Source: Christiangramia salexigens (GTDB lineage Bacteria > Bacteroidota > Bacteroidia > Flavobacteriales > Flavobacteriaceae). Taken from it: a DNA stretch of 64,000 bases. The notes under the pieces are model-generated. The model saw only the letters and a program-made list of their open reading frames with translations. It ran no database searches and was not told the origin of the DNA. Position 1 is the first letter of the stretch. Every line of letters begins with the position of its first letter. Shown one piece after another: positions 1 through 9,647 of the stretch. The stretch lies in NCBI RefSeq assembly GCF_001889005.1, contig NZ_CP018153.1, forward strand, positions 2,080,501 to 2,144,500, in the 5' to 3' direction. A program made the position numbers and the translations under genes.

Positions 1-1133
1 CATTTGTGATGGCCATACTTATGCCATTTCTTCAACATTCCCAGACCAAATATGAAAGTATAACTTCTGAGAAATTAGGCGAAACCAGACAACTAAAAAT
101 TCAACTTCCAAGGAATTATAATGAAAACCAGAAGAAACGCTATCCGGTGATGATCGTGCTGGATGGGGATTATCTTTTTGAACCCGTCGCCGGCATGGTA
201 GACTATTATTCATATTGGGAGGAAATGCCCGAAATGATAGTTGTTGGAATAAATCAGGGCGGAATTAGAATGGAGGACACCTCTTATGGGGAAAACAATT
301 TTCTACCTGCCGAAAAAGGTGCGAGATTTTTCGAATTTATAGGCATGGAATTACTAGCATCCTTAGACCAAAAGTATCGAACTACAAGCTTCAGGGTTAT
401 TACCGGTCATGATTTCACATCGAATTTCATTAATTATTACCTAATGAAGGAAAATCCCCTGTTCAAGGGATACATCAACCTTAGTCCTGATCTTGCTCCT
501 GAAACTGCCAATCGAGTTACCAGCTCTCTCAAGTCTGCAGAATCTAAAAAATGGTATTATTTAGCAACAGCTACTAATGATATTCCGGGCTTAAAGGAGA
601 ATATTTTGAGTTTTGACAATCAATTGAAAACTGTAGAAAATGAACTGGTTGAATATAAGTTTGACAACTTTCAAAACGCCACCCATTATTCCCTTGTTGG
701 CAAAGCCATCCCTTCTGCCTTAGAGGATATGTTTAAAACCTTTGGACCTATAAACAAAAAGGATTATAACGAAATCCTGCTTCAAACTTCTATCTCACCA
801 ACCCAATACTTAATAGACAAATATAATTCCATCAATGAATTATACGGAGTGAAAAAACAAGTGAGGCTGAATGACTTTCTTGCTATTTATAATGCTATTG
901 AAAAAACGAAGAATTGGCAAGATTACAAGGATCTGTATAAAATTGCCTACGAGAACTATCCAGGTACTATGTTAGGCACATTTTTCGAAGCTCGATATGA
1001 AGAAGAAACCGGCAACCCTAAAAAGGCGATGAGAATTTATCAGAATGCTTACGGGCAACAGAAGATCGCGTTCTTGGATACAGATTTTATGCTGGAAAGA
1101 GCTGAGGCGATCAAAAAAGATTTCGGTTATTAG
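1..1133 (+). CDS. Secreted esterase-like alpha/beta-hydrolase, 5' end outside window
   Basis: The reading frame is open to the left edge, so the true start is probably outside. The first visible residues (FVMAILMPFLQHSQT) look like the tail of a signal peptide cleaved near Q-T, and an internal ATG start would destroy it. The mature part begins like secreted esterase-D/IroE-type hydrolases: LGETRQLKIQLPRNY, then YPVMIVLDGDYLF. The expected nucleophile elbow G-x-S-x-G reads GHDFTSNF, with Asp where Ser should be, so classical esterase activity is doubtful. The last 120 or so residues are helical and TPR-like (NPKKAMRIYQNAYG). It ends 20 bp before radA on the same strand. The family is likely; a catalytic role is not established. 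Confidence 0.75.
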   Translation, partial: FVMAILMPFLQHSQTKYESITSEKLGETRQLKIQLPRNYNENQKKRYPVMIVLDGDYLFEPVAGMVDYYSYWEEMPEMIVVGINQGGIRMEDTSYGENNFLPAEKGARFFEFIGMELLASLDQKYRTTSFRVITGHDFTSNFINYYLMKENPLFKGYINLSPDLAPETANRVTSSLKSAESKKWYYLATATNDIPGLKENILSFDNQLKTVENELVEYKFDNFQNATHYSLVGKAIPSALEDMFKTFGPINKKDYNEILLQTSISPTQYLIDKYNSINELYGVKKQVRLNDFLAIYNAIEKTKNWQDYKDLYKIAYENYPGTMLGTFFEARYEEETGNPKKAMRIYQNAYGQQKIAFLDTDFMLERAEAIKKDFGY

Positions 1134-1153
1134 CATTTAAAACAAAAACCTAT

Positions 1154-2518
1154 ATGGCGAAGGTTAAGACGGCCTATTATTGTCAGAAATGTGGCGCACA
1201 ATATTCAAAATGGCAGGGGAAATGTAATTCCTGTGGAGACTGGAATACTGTTGTTGAAGAACTTGTTCAAAAACCAGATCCTAAGGACTGGAAAACTTCT
1301 GCAAAAAAGGAAGCAAAAAAAGTTGCTAGACCTCTGCTGATCGCCGAAATAGAGAATGCTCCTCAAAACCGAATGAATACCGGTAACAACGAACTCGACA
1401 GAGTTCTTGGAGGAGGGCTGGTTCCGGGTTCATTAACTTTACTTGGAGGAGAACCGGGAATTGGAAAAAGTACACTATTACTTCAGATCTCGCTAGGTTT
1501 AAAATATCGGGTGTTATATGTTTCAGGAGAGGAGAGTCAGCAGCAGATCAAAATGCGGGCTCAGCGAATAAATCCAAATCCGGCCAATTGTTTCATACTT
1601 ACCGAAACCAAGACCCAGAATATTTTTCGCCAGGTAGAAGAGCTCACCCCGGAAGTTGTGATTATAGACTCAATACAAACCCTTCACAGCGATTATATTG
1701 AAAGTTCTCCGGGTAGCATCTCACAAATCAGAGAGTGTACGGCAGAACTCATTAAATTCGCCAAAGAGAGTAATACTCCCGTGCTTTTGATAGGACATAT
1801 CACAAAAGAAGGAAGCATTGCAGGCCCAAAAGTGCTGGAGCATATGGTGGATACCGTATTGCAATTTGAGGGAGACCGGAACCATGTTTACAGGATCCTG
1901 AGGGCTCACAAGAACAGATTTGGATCTACTCACGAACTTGGTATCTATGAAATGCAGGGCAGCGGACTGCGTGAGGTGACCAATCCATCAGAAATTCTGA
2001 TTTCCAAAAATGAAGAAGACCTAAGCGGAACTGCTATTGCATCTACGCTGGAAGGCATGCGTCCGCTCATGATCGAAATACAGGCTTTGGTAAGCACCGC
2101 GGTTTACGGCACACCACAGCGCTCTACCACTGGTTATAATGCCAAACGCCTTAATATGCTTTTGGCCGTATTAGAAAAGCGTGCAGGTTTCAGACTAGGC
2201 GCCAAAGATGTATTTTTAAATGTAACAGGAGGGATTAGTGTAGATGACCCCGCAATAGACCTTGCGGTAGTCGCAGCTATTCTTTCCTCGAATGAAGATA
2301 TCGCACTGGAAAAAGACACCTGTTTTGCAGCTGAAGTTGGCCTTGCTGGCGAAATAAGGCCCGTAACACGCATAGAGCAGCGAATTATCGAAGCCGAGAA
2401 ATTAGGCTTTGCCTCAATTATGGTTTCTAAACAAAGTAAGATTCCCAAAAATAATTTTCAGATAAAGGTTTTGAGAGTAGCTAAAATAGAAGATGTGGTA
2501 AGCCATCTTTTCGGTTAG
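1154..2518 (+). CDS. radA: DNA repair protein RadA
   Basis: RadA is a cytoplasmic RecA-like ATPase that drives branch migration of recombination intermediates. The 454-residue length is normal. Visible in order: an N-terminal four-cysteine zinc finger (CQKCG and CNSCG, residues 10-30), Walker A GGEPGIGKST near residue 100, Walker B VVIIDSIQTL, the RadA-specific KNRFG motif near residue 255, and a C-terminal Lon-protease-like domain (GGISVDDPAIDLAVVAA). The ATG follows the upstream gene by 20 bp, suggesting co-transcription with it. Confidence 0.97.
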   Translation: MAKVKTAYYCQKCGAQYSKWQGKCNSCGDWNTVVEELVQKPDPKDWKTSAKKEAKKVARPLLIAEIENAPQNRMNTGNNELDRVLGGGLVPGSLTLLGGEPGIGKSTLLLQISLGLKYRVLYVSGEESQQQIKMRAQRINPNPANCFILTETKTQNIFRQVEELTPEVVIIDSIQTLHSDYIESSPGSISQIRECTAELIKFAKESNTPVLLIGHITKEGSIAGPKVLEHMVDTVLQFEGDRNHVYRILRAHKNRFGSTHELGIYEMQGSGLREVTNPSEILISKNEEDLSGTAIASTLEGMRPLMIEIQALVSTAVYGTPQRSTTGYNAKRLNMLLAVLEKRAGFRLGAKDVFLNVTGGISVDDPAIDLAVVAAILSSNEDIALEKDTCFAAEVGLAGEIRPVTRIEQRIIEAEKLGFASIMVSKQSKIPKNNFQIKVLRVAKIEDVVSHLFG

Positions 2519-2562
2519 TATGGTACGATATCTGCGTATATTTACTTCCTTTAGAAGTGGAT

Positions 2563-3690
2563 ATGCGTTTAAGATTCATCCTAAGTTTCCTTATCCTTAC
2601 CATCTCCGCCTGTTCCAAGGTAGAGAAGGCAGCAAACCAACTTGTCAAACGATCTGAGAAAGAGATCTATCAAAACGAAAGAAATATTTCAGATGAGATC
2701 TTCGAGATCTGGGAGTCTAGAATTGACAAGGCTCTGAAAGACAGTATTCAAATTGAAATTCCGTATAATGAAACCGGTAATTTTAAGCCCAGAAATTTTG
2801 CGATCTACTCTTACAACACCTATCTCCTGCCCGGCGAAGTACTGCAGGTGAAAATTATCACCGATTCTTCGGTTACAATGGTTTTTCCAGAGCTTTATCG
2901 TTTCACAAAAACTGAGAATACTTATGACAAAATCAAGTCTGGAAACCCCGAAAAGAACCAGCTCCAGCATGAAGTTGTAGAGAAAGGTCTGTACAAGATC
3001 ATAATTCAACCGGAGATCGAAGCAAATACGCCTTTTAAAATTTTAATCGATAAAAACCCTGCCTATATTTTCCCGGTTGCCAGTGGAAAAAATTCAGATA
3101 TAGGAAGTTACTGGGGAGATATAAGAGATGGCGGAGCGAGACTACACAAAGGCATCGATATTTTTGCCGAAAAAGGAACTCCGGTAATTGCCTCCACAAA
3201 AGGCCGAATAAAATTTACAGGAGAGAAAGGACTTGGAGGTAAACAGATCTGGCTAAAAGACAACAAGCGGGGAAATTCACTTTATTACGCCCATCTAGAC
3301 AGTATCATTCCCGATATTAAAAAAGTAGAACCTGGAGACACTATAGGGTTTGTTGGAAATACGGGAAATGCCAAATTCACCCCTCCTCACCTGCATTTTG
3401 GAATCTATCAGAACCGCAACGGAGCAATAGATCCATTGGGTTACGTCTATCTAAACGAAGAGTCTGCAAATGAAATTTCCGAAAGGGAATCGGCATTAAG
3501 ATTATCGGTGCTTACTTCCAAAGCGAAATTTAGAAATAAACCTGCCAGCAATAATTCTAAAATTATTAAAACCGGAAAGGCTGGAGAAATTCTATATGTA
3601 CAGGGAAAAACGGCAGACTGGTTCCATATAAGAGACAGTCTGGACCGTTCTATGTATATTCACGAAAGTGAGGTAAAACCCGCAGATTAA
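2563..3690 (+). CDS. M23 family peptidoglycan endopeptidase lipoprotein with C-terminal SH3-like domain
   Basis: Predicted lipoprotein metallopeptidase acting on peptidoglycan cross-links. The ATG at 2563 is preferred over an in-frame GTG two codons upstream because it directly precedes the lipoprotein signal (MRLRFILSFLILTISAC, lipobox ISAC). The LytM domain is at about residues 175-290, with zinc-ligand motifs HKGIDIF and HLHFGIY. The last 65 or so residues (SKAKFRNKPASN onward) resemble a bacterial SH3 wall-binding domain. It follows radA by 44 bp, and its stop codon overlaps that of the convergent aldo/keto reductase by 4 bp. The key M23 residues are present, so it is probably active. Confidence 0.9.
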   Translation: MRLRFILSFLILTISACSKVEKAANQLVKRSEKEIYQNERNISDEIFEIWESRIDKALKDSIQIEIPYNETGNFKPRNFAIYSYNTYLLPGEVLQVKIITDSSVTMVFPELYRFTKTENTYDKIKSGNPEKNQLQHEVVEKGLYKIIIQPEIEANTPFKILIDKNPAYIFPVASGKNSDIGSYWGDIRDGGARLHKGIDIFAEKGTPVIASTKGRIKFTGEKGLGGKQIWLKDNKRGNSLYYAHLDSIIPDIKKVEPGDTIGFVGNTGNAKFTPPHLHFGIYQNRNGAIDPLGYVYLNEESANEISERESALRLSVLTSKAKFRNKPASNNSKIIKTGKAGEILYVQGKTADWFHIRDSLDRSMYIHESEVKPAD

Positions 3691-4721
3691 GGAGCAGGAT
3701 TAGGGATGGAATTATGAATCTCATTAATTCCTTCCATGATTTCATCATTCAATACCACGTCTATACTTTCAATATTTTCTTTTAACTGATCTAAACTTGT
3801 AGCCCCAATTATATTACTGGTCACAAAGGGCTGCTGGTTTACAAAGGCCAAAGCCATATGTGTTAAGCTCATATTATGTTTATCAGCTAATTCCTTATAT
3901 TTTCTGGTCGCTTTTACAGATTCTTCGTTAGAATATCTTTTATATTGAGGAAAAAGACTCAATCTGGTACCCTCCTTTATCCCATCAAGATGTTTCCCGC
4001 TTAGAGTACCCATCCCCAGCGGAGAATATGGGAACAATCCAACATTTTCACGGTGGTATATTTCTGTAAGCCCTATTTCATCCTTTCTGTTTAAAAGGCT
4101 GTATGGATTTTGAACGGTCACAACTCTTGGAAGATCATTTTTACTTTCTTCCAGAAATCGCATAAGCCCGTAAGGTGTTTCATTAGAGAGACCGATATGT
4201 CTTATTTTACCCTGCTTCACAAACTTATTCAGGCTTTCCAAAATTTCTCTGAAATTATCTTCCCAAGCCTCATTTTCAGAATGATCATAGCCTCTTTTTC
4301 CGAAAAAATTAGTGTTTCTTTCCGGCCAGTGTAATTGATAAAGATCTATATAATCGGTTTGAAGTCTTTCAAGACTTTTATGAATTGCATCCTCTATAGC
4401 TTCCTTATGGAAACCAAGCTTTGGTCTGATATGAGAAACCATTTCCCCCGGGCCTGCGATCTTGGAGGCCAGGACCACATCTTCCCGTCTCCCGGTTTTT
4501 TTGAACCAGCTACCGATGATCTTTTCTGTGCTTCCCTGAGTATTTGGGTCTGCAGGTATTGAATACATTTCGGCGGTATCAATAAAATTCACCCCTTTAT
4601 CCAGAGCAAAATCTATCTGTTCATGGCCTTCAGTTTCTGTATTTTGTTGCCCCCAGGTCATAGATCCCAGGCAAATTTTACTAACTTTTATATCGGTATT
4701 CGGTAAGTTGGTGTACTTCAT
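3687..4721 (-). CDS. Aldo/keto reductase
   Basis: NADPH-dependent oxidoreductase of the Tas/YdjG-like group; the substrate cannot be read from sequence. The catalytic tetrad is recognisable: Asp in GVNFIDTAEMY, Tyr in the same segment, Lys in VVLASKIAG, and His in LYQLHWPERN. The insert after AEMYSIPADPNTQGSTE is typical of Tas-like proteins. At 344 residues it is normal in length. It is the last gene of a minus-strand group after xthA and the OmpA-family gene, 6 bp behind the latter, so probably co-transcribed. No functional link between the three is evident. Confidence 0.93.
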   Translation of the reverse strand: MKYTNLPNTDIKVSKICLGSMTWGQQNTETEGHEQIDFALDKGVNFIDTAEMYSIPADPNTQGSTEKIIGSWFKKTGRREDVVLASKIAGPGEMVSHIRPKLGFHKEAIEDAIHKSLERLQTDYIDLYQLHWPERNTNFFGKRGYDHSENEAWEDNFREILESLNKFVKQGKIRHIGLSNETPYGLMRFLEESKNDLPRVVTVQNPYSLLNRKDEIGLTEIYHRENVGLFPYSPLGMGTLSGKHLDGIKEGTRLSLFPQYKRYSNEESVKATRKYKELADKHNMSLTHMALAFVNQQPFVTSNIIGATSLDQLKENIESIDVVLNDEIMEGINEIHNSIPNPAP

Positions 4722-4727
4722 CTTGAT

Positions 4728-5690
4728 TTAATCAATTTCGTTTAGAAGCTTGGTCACTTCATCTAATTTAGGAGTAAGGATCACCTCTATTCTTCTGTTC
4801 TTCGCTTTTCCGGCCTCTGTATCATTTTTGGATATCGGTGCAAATTCTCCCCTTCCTGCTGCCGTTAAATTTTGAGGATCAATTTTTGAATTCTCCCGAA
4901 GTATCTGAACTATGGAGGTAGCTCGCTTCGTAGAAAGATCCCAGTTATCTTTTAATTGTCCACTTCCGCCGTAAGGAACATTATCTGTATGGCCTTCAAT
5001 GAGAACCGCAATATCAGGATTTTGAGCAAGAACAGATCCCAGCTGCTGTACAGCCTTTCTTCCTTCAGAGTTTACAGCCCAGCTGCCGGATTCGAATAAC
5101 AGTTTATTCTCCATAGACACATAGACTTTACCTCCTCTTTGTTCAACACTTAATCCCTTGCCCTCGAAATTCATTAGCGCATTGGAAACCGCCTCCTTTA
5201 AGGCATTCATTTTGTCATCCTTTGCCGCGATCACTTTCTCAAGCTCATCTATACGCTGTGATCTTACTGCAAGATCTTTTTGTAGTTTATCTAACCTGTT
5301 CTTTTCTTTTATCAGTGCCGCTTCCTTTTCATCCAATTGGGCCAGTAATTCACGGTTTTGCCTTGAGTTTTCGGCAATAGCTGCTGATGAATTCTTTTCA
5401 AGGGCATCGTAAGATTTTTCCAGACTTTCAAAATTCTTACGCAAGGCAGTAAATTTCTGCATAAGGTCGTTACGCTCCTCGGTAAGTGTTGAATGCTCCG
5501 CCCTTAAACTCGTAAGATCATTTTTCAGATCGGTTGTGGAACGCTCATATGAGCTTAAGCGATCGTTCATTTCACGATTTTGACGTTGCAGATCTGCATT
5601 TCTGCTTTCAAGCTCATTATACTTCTTAGATGATACACAGGAAACCGCAATCATCATAACACTAAGAACAGCTAAAGTCTTTATTTTCAT
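4728..5690 (-). CDS. OmpA-family lipoprotein with coiled coil
   Basis: Outer-membrane lipoprotein that probably tethers the envelope to peptidoglycan. The start is at MKIKTLAVLSVMM; a longer frame to 5726 would bury the signal peptide and overlap xthA. The lipobox is AVSC near residue 17. Residues 20-165 form a long coiled coil rich in Glu, Lys, Leu and Ala. Residues 185-310 are an OmpA C-terminal peptidoglycan-binding domain with IEGHTDNVPYGG, NWDLSTKRA and GRGEF. At 320 residues it resembles flavobacterial OmpA/MotB-like proteins without a beta-barrel. It lies 8 bp after xthA and 6 bp before the aldo/keto reductase gene. Confidence 0.92.
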   Translation of the reverse strand: MKIKTLAVLSVMMIAVSCVSSKKYNELESRNADLQRQNREMNDRLSSYERSTTDLKNDLTSLRAEHSTLTEERNDLMQKFTALRKNFESLEKSYDALEKNSSAAIAENSRQNRELLAQLDEKEAALIKEKNRLDKLQKDLAVRSQRIDELEKVIAAKDDKMNALKEAVSNALMNFEGKGLSVEQRGGKVYVSMENKLLFESGSWAVNSEGRKAVQQLGSVLAQNPDIAVLIEGHTDNVPYGGSGQLKDNWDLSTKRATSIVQILRENSKIDPQNLTAAGRGEFAPISKNDTEAGKAKNRRIEVILTPKLDEVTKLLNEID

Positions 5691-5698
5691 AATATAAT

Positions 5699-6460
5699 TT
5701 ATTCGATTTCTACCAGAACGGGACAATGATCACTATGGTATGCTTCAGGCAATATAACAGCTCTTTTTAAGCGATCTTTTAAGGGTTCGGCAACCAGATT
5801 ATAATCTATCCTCCAGCCTTTATTATTATTTCGGGCATTTGCACGATAGCTCCACCAGGAATAATTATCAGGTTCATCATTAAAATGACGGAAGGAATCT
5901 ATAAAGCCGCTTTTCATGAACTGATCTATCCATGCTCTTTCTTCAGGAAGAAATCCTGACACTGTCTTAAGCCTAACAGGATCATGAATATCTATAGCTT
6001 CATGACATATATTATAATCCCCCCCTATGATAAGATTTGGAACATCTTTTTTAAGTTCATCAATATACTCCTGAAAATCATCCATGAACTTGAACTTATG
6101 TTCCAGCCTGTTGATATTGGTTCCGGATGGCAGGTATAAACTCATCACAGAGACATCGTCAAAATCTGCCCTTATGGTACGGCCTTCAAAATCCATATAA
6201 TCTATGCCGGTACCATACTCTACATTTTCTGGTTCATATTTACTCAAGATCGCTACACCGCTATAACCTTTTTTGTTGGCGGGATGCCAATAATGATATG
6301 GGTAACCAGCTTTTGAAAACTCTTCCAGATCCAATTGTTCGGGATGTGCTTTGATCTCCTGAAGACATACAATATCCGGATTTGATTGTTGCAGCCACTC
6401 TAAAAAACCTTTGCGTATTGCGGCACGAATGCCGTTGACATTATAGGATATAATAGTCAT
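5699..6460 (-). CDS. xthA: Exodeoxyribonuclease III
   Basis: AP endonuclease and 3'-5' exonuclease of base-excision repair. The metal-binding and catalytic motifs of the exonuclease-endonuclease-phosphatase fold are present: ISYNVNGIRAA, CLQEIKA, GGDYNICHEAID and the C-terminal YHSDHCPV. The 253-residue length is typical. The ATG at 6460 was chosen; an in-frame TTG three codons earlier only adds MNF. First gene of the minus-strand trio with the OmpA-family and aldo/keto reductase genes. Confidence 0.96.
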   Translation of the reverse strand: MTIISYNVNGIRAAIRKGFLEWLQQSNPDIVCLQEIKAHPEQLDLEEFSKAGYPYHYWHPANKKGYSGVAILSKYEPENVEYGTGIDYMDFEGRTIRADFDDVSVMSLYLPSGTNINRLEHKFKFMDDFQEYIDELKKDVPNLIIGGDYNICHEAIDIHDPVRLKTVSGFLPEERAWIDQFMKSGFIDSFRHFNDEPDNYSWWSYRANARNNNKGWRIDYNLVAEPLKDRLKRAVILPEAYHSDHCPVLVEIE

Positions 6461-6514
6461 GAAATTCAATTTTTCTCAAAAATAAGGCTATCTGCACTAA
6501 TTCCAAGAAATGAA

Positions 6515-6546
6515 AGAAGGATAATCTGTAACCAGATTATCCTTCT
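6515..6546 (-). terminator. Rho-independent terminator after the T9SS-sorted protein gene
   Basis: Perfect 14-bp inverted repeat (6515-6528 and 6533-6546) with a 4-base loop, 18 bp past the stop of the 988-residue gene. On the minus strand it is followed by a T-rich tract (TTTCATTTCTT). Confidence 0.75.
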
Positions 6547-6564
6547 CTATATATTTTAAAAAAA

Positions 6565-9531
6565 TTATTTTACGATAAAACGCGTCACCTTTCCAACCTT
6601 CCGCGTTCCAACCCGTAGTAAGTATACACCAGGTGCCGCATAAGACATATCCAGTTCATAAACATAAGCGTCACCATTATTGAAAAGTTGATTTTCCAGA
6701 AGTTTCTGGCCTAAAACATTGTGTACAGTAAGCCTAAGTGTTTCATCAAAACTGGTTTCCATGATCACTCGGTACTGACTATTTTCCTCTGTTACTACTA
6801 CCAGATTTGCCTCATTAAGAATGAAATCTGCAATATTCAGAGTGCTGTCTGTAATATTTACAGAATAGTCATGTGTGGTTCCATAATCCATTACTTCACA
6901 AGGATTATTTAGATCTCCCTCATAACGCGTATCACCAGCCCTAATCCTTAATAAATGCTGTCCTAACGGAGCATCTATTGGAAGGTCAAAATCAAATGAA
7001 AAAGCGGTATCGGCCTTAGGAATAACCTTAGATGTCAGGACTCTTTCAGAATCTGAAAACACACCATTATCGTCAAGATCCACCCACATAGAGAACTTTT
7101 CAAAATCCTCTTCAGCAAAATATGATTTTACGGTTACGGTAAAAGTTCCTTTTGATCGGTCCAGATCTGTAGACGCGCCTAGGAAATCTATATAGCCATC
7201 TCCACAAGGGATCCTTTCATTCAGAATTTCACCAAGCTCGAAATAGGAAATCCCGTCACCAAAAGAACAATCGGAACCTTCAGGAATACAATCAAGATTT
7301 GCGACAGATTTTGTCTCCGAATCATTTGAAGTGTCAAAATCATTTTCAAGTCGGGTTCGGGCTGTTATTTTGTACCTCCCGGAAGCGCTAAGATTAGCCT
7401 TTTCTGAAAATGTATAAATAGCATTTTGCCCTACCGGTACCACCGGATTATAGACTTCTTTCACCGGAGCATTATTTCCAATCTGATAGCTCACGGGAAT
7501 GTCCTGTTGTGGCTTCCCTCCAAAGTTTTCTATGGTCACGGTCACCTCTTCAGACCCACTAAGGTTTTGACCTGTAATGGGAGCATCTATAGACGTTATA
7601 CCTACATCACGCGGAGGCAGGTTCTTAACCTGTTCTACAAAAGAATCGTTAGCGGGTGAAGAATCATTATTCAAACCTGTAGACACCATGATCTCGTATG
7701 TCGTCCCAATTTCGGAAAGGTCTGCGGTTTGACTAAATGTAAATTCAGTAGAACTTGAGGCAGCCAGCGACCCTGTAAAGATTTCAGTCACTTCAGCTCC
7801 TCCATTTATGCTATAAGTTACAGGAAAACCTGATTGAGCATTAGTCCCAAAATTCCTGATTTTAACTTTAATCACTTCAGAATTTGTTAACGTAGCATTC
7901 GTAGGACTTAGAAGAGAAATTGCCCCTACATCATTAGGCTCATCTCCCGCAATTCGAAATACACCTACTTTGTTTACACGGTTTACACCTTCAAAATATT
8001 CTCCATTATGCCAAAAAGTAACTCCATCTACCGGATCAATACTTAGATGCGCATAATCCCCATATCTGGAATTAGGATTAGGACTCTGTCCTTTAGCTAT
8101 AGACTGTTCCTCCAAAGTCATAATTCCTAAATCATCATTAACAAATCTACCGGTATATCTTATAGATGGATAAACAGGATCTGAAGGACTATCATCCAAA
8201 ACGGTATACCCCATGCCAATATTTCCCCTTGCATCTATACCAATACTCCCACTAAATCTATCTCTTTTGTCTGGTGCATATGTTCCTTCCTGATATACGC
8301 TCCACGGGCCACCATCAGATTGCTGCCTTAACTCATACCATCTTATTCCAGCATGTTCAGCAGCTGAAGGCTCAACATCCACAACGAAATTTAATACTAC
8401 AGAATTATGAGTGCCAAATCTTCTATATTGGGTCATGTACATCATAGTTGCCTGCAAAGCATCTATTTCCGGTGCATTTCCAGGCTGAGCAAGGTTTGTA
8501 AAAGACCCCCCATCAAAGGTCGCCATAAATGGAGACACTCCACTGGATCGTCCAAGTTCCTGACTTTCTGAGATCGTAGAAGCAGAAGGATTACTCCAGT
8601 TCACATTGATCAACCACAGTTTTAAGTGATCCTCATTAACTCCTGCCCAGGCATCATCCTGTAAAAAGATGATTGGTGCATTTCCTCGGGGCGGTAATTG
8701 AGGTCCCATTGTTTGAAATCCTGCAGGGCTGTAAAAACCATTGGTTTCAATTCCTGGTAATGGAAAAGAAATGATCTTGGCAGATTGTCCCTGAAGCATT
8801 TTATCACGTTCCAGAGTATAAACTACAGGACTTTGATCTGCAGTATTCGTATTTTTATTGGTGGTAATATAATATCCGTCACTCCAGAGTGACATTTTAG
8901 GATAATCTGGAAGAACATCGTTAGTCGTAAACCTATAGGTATACCAGCCATCGTTTACAGGATCCGGACCCTGAGAAACAGCTATTAAAAAACTATCGGG
9001 AGTTTCACTAAACTGACTAATTATATAACGATCTGCAATTTGATCGTACATTACGATAGGGTCCCCAAGCACTTCATTTTCAAATTCACCACCAATACTG
9101 GCAAGGGATGCAGGCGGAACGATCTGGTTTCCGCTTTTATCCCAGATAGAAAAAGCTGAATTCCAGGCATTAAGATAATGGTTAGGTCCAACCACTCCTG
9201 TAGGGTCTGAAGGCGTAGATCTTGTACTCGCAGCGGTAAAGGTGAAAAGAGGAGATTTAGCTTTAAGCTCCCCCATTTTCGTTTGAATCGCGGGGTCTAC
9301 TGTATTTGGCAAACCTTTTCCAGGCACCACTTTATTGATCCCTCGATTACGAGGATTATACAATTTAAAATCTGTGGAAGGCGGAACTAATTTAGCTTTT
9401 GAAAGGGATCCAGACAAAACAGCTTTAGCAGAATCCACGTGCACTGGCCCGGCAGATTCATTGGTTTGGGCAATTAAACTGAGATGAAAAAGGAAAATGA
9501 AGGTGTATAAAAAATATATATTTTTCATCAT
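6565..9531 (-). CDS. Large secreted protein with T9SS type A sorting domain, GEVED and CARDB-like domains
   Basis: A 988-residue exported protein. The N-terminal signal peptide (YFLYTFIFLFHLSLIAQ) is cleaved after AQ. Residues 70-460 form a domain rich in Trp and Gly, possibly a propeller-like fold (PSDPTGVVGPNHYLNAWN, FWHNGEYFEGVNRV). Two CARDB-like beta-sandwich modules follow (about 495-590 and 600-690: VGAISLLSPTNA, VGITSIDAPITG). A GEVED-type module is at about 720-840 (WVDLDDNGVFSDSERVL). The last 80 residues are a type IX secretion sorting domain ending in APGVYLLRVGTRK. It is therefore probably displayed on or released from the surface. Enzymatic activity is unknown. It starts at MMKN, with two adjacent ATGs. 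Confidence 0.88.
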   Translation of the reverse strand: MMKNIYFLYTFIFLFHLSLIAQTNESAGPVHVDSAKAVLSGSLSKAKLVPPSTDFKLYNPRNRGINKVVPGKGLPNTVDPAIQTKMGELKAKSPLFTFTAASTRSTPSDPTGVVGPNHYLNAWNSAFSIWDKSGNQIVPPASLASIGGEFENEVLGDPIVMYDQIADRYIISQFSETPDSFLIAVSQGPDPVNDGWYTYRFTTNDVLPDYPKMSLWSDGYYITTNKNTNTADQSPVVYTLERDKMLQGQSAKIISFPLPGIETNGFYSPAGFQTMGPQLPPRGNAPIIFLQDDAWAGVNEDHLKLWLINVNWSNPSASTISESQELGRSSGVSPFMATFDGGSFTNLAQPGNAPEIDALQATMMYMTQYRRFGTHNSVVLNFVVDVEPSAAEHAGIRWYELRQQSDGGPWSVYQEGTYAPDKRDRFSGSIGIDARGNIGMGYTVLDDSPSDPVYPSIRYTGRFVNDDLGIMTLEEQSIAKGQSPNPNSRYGDYAHLSIDPVDGVTFWHNGEYFEGVNRVNKVGVFRIAGDEPNDVGAISLLSPTNATLTNSEVIKVKIRNFGTNAQSGFPVTYSINGGAEVTEIFTGSLAASSSTEFTFSQTADLSEIGTTYEIMVSTGLNNDSSPANDSFVEQVKNLPPRDVGITSIDAPITGQNLSGSEEVTVTIENFGGKPQQDIPVSYQIGNNAPVKEVYNPVVPVGQNAIYTFSEKANLSASGRYKITARTRLENDFDTSNDSETKSVANLDCIPEGSDCSFGDGISYFELGEILNERIPCGDGYIDFLGASTDLDRSKGTFTVTVKSYFAEEDFEKFSMWVDLDDNGVFSDSERVLTSKVIPKADTAFSFDFDLPIDAPLGQHLLRIRAGDTRYEGDLNNPCEVMDYGTTHDYSVNITDSTLNIADFILNEANLVVVTEENSQYRVIMETSFDETLRLTVHNVLGQKLLENQLFNNGDAYVYELDMSYAAPGVYLLRVGTRKVGKVTRFIVK

Positions 9532-9590
9532 AAATAGGTCTACTTCTAAAATTTCTTAAAAATAGACATTATCGCCTTAATTGAAATAAA

Positions 9591-9618
9591 AAAGGCAATT
9601 AATAAATTAATTGCCTTT
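9591..9618 (-). terminator. Rho-independent terminator after glyS
   Basis: Perfect 11-bp stem (9591-9601 with 9608-9618), 6-base loop, followed on the minus strand by TTTTTTATTT. It sits 30 bp after the glyS stop. Confidence 0.85.
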
Positions 9619-9647
9619 CTTAAAATATTCATAAAAAGTAACGGACT

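Noticed and set aside
2134..2448. 104-codon minus-strand frame inside radA
   Set aside because: radA has full family motifs across this stretch, and the antisense product is low-complexity Ser/Ala-rich sequence.
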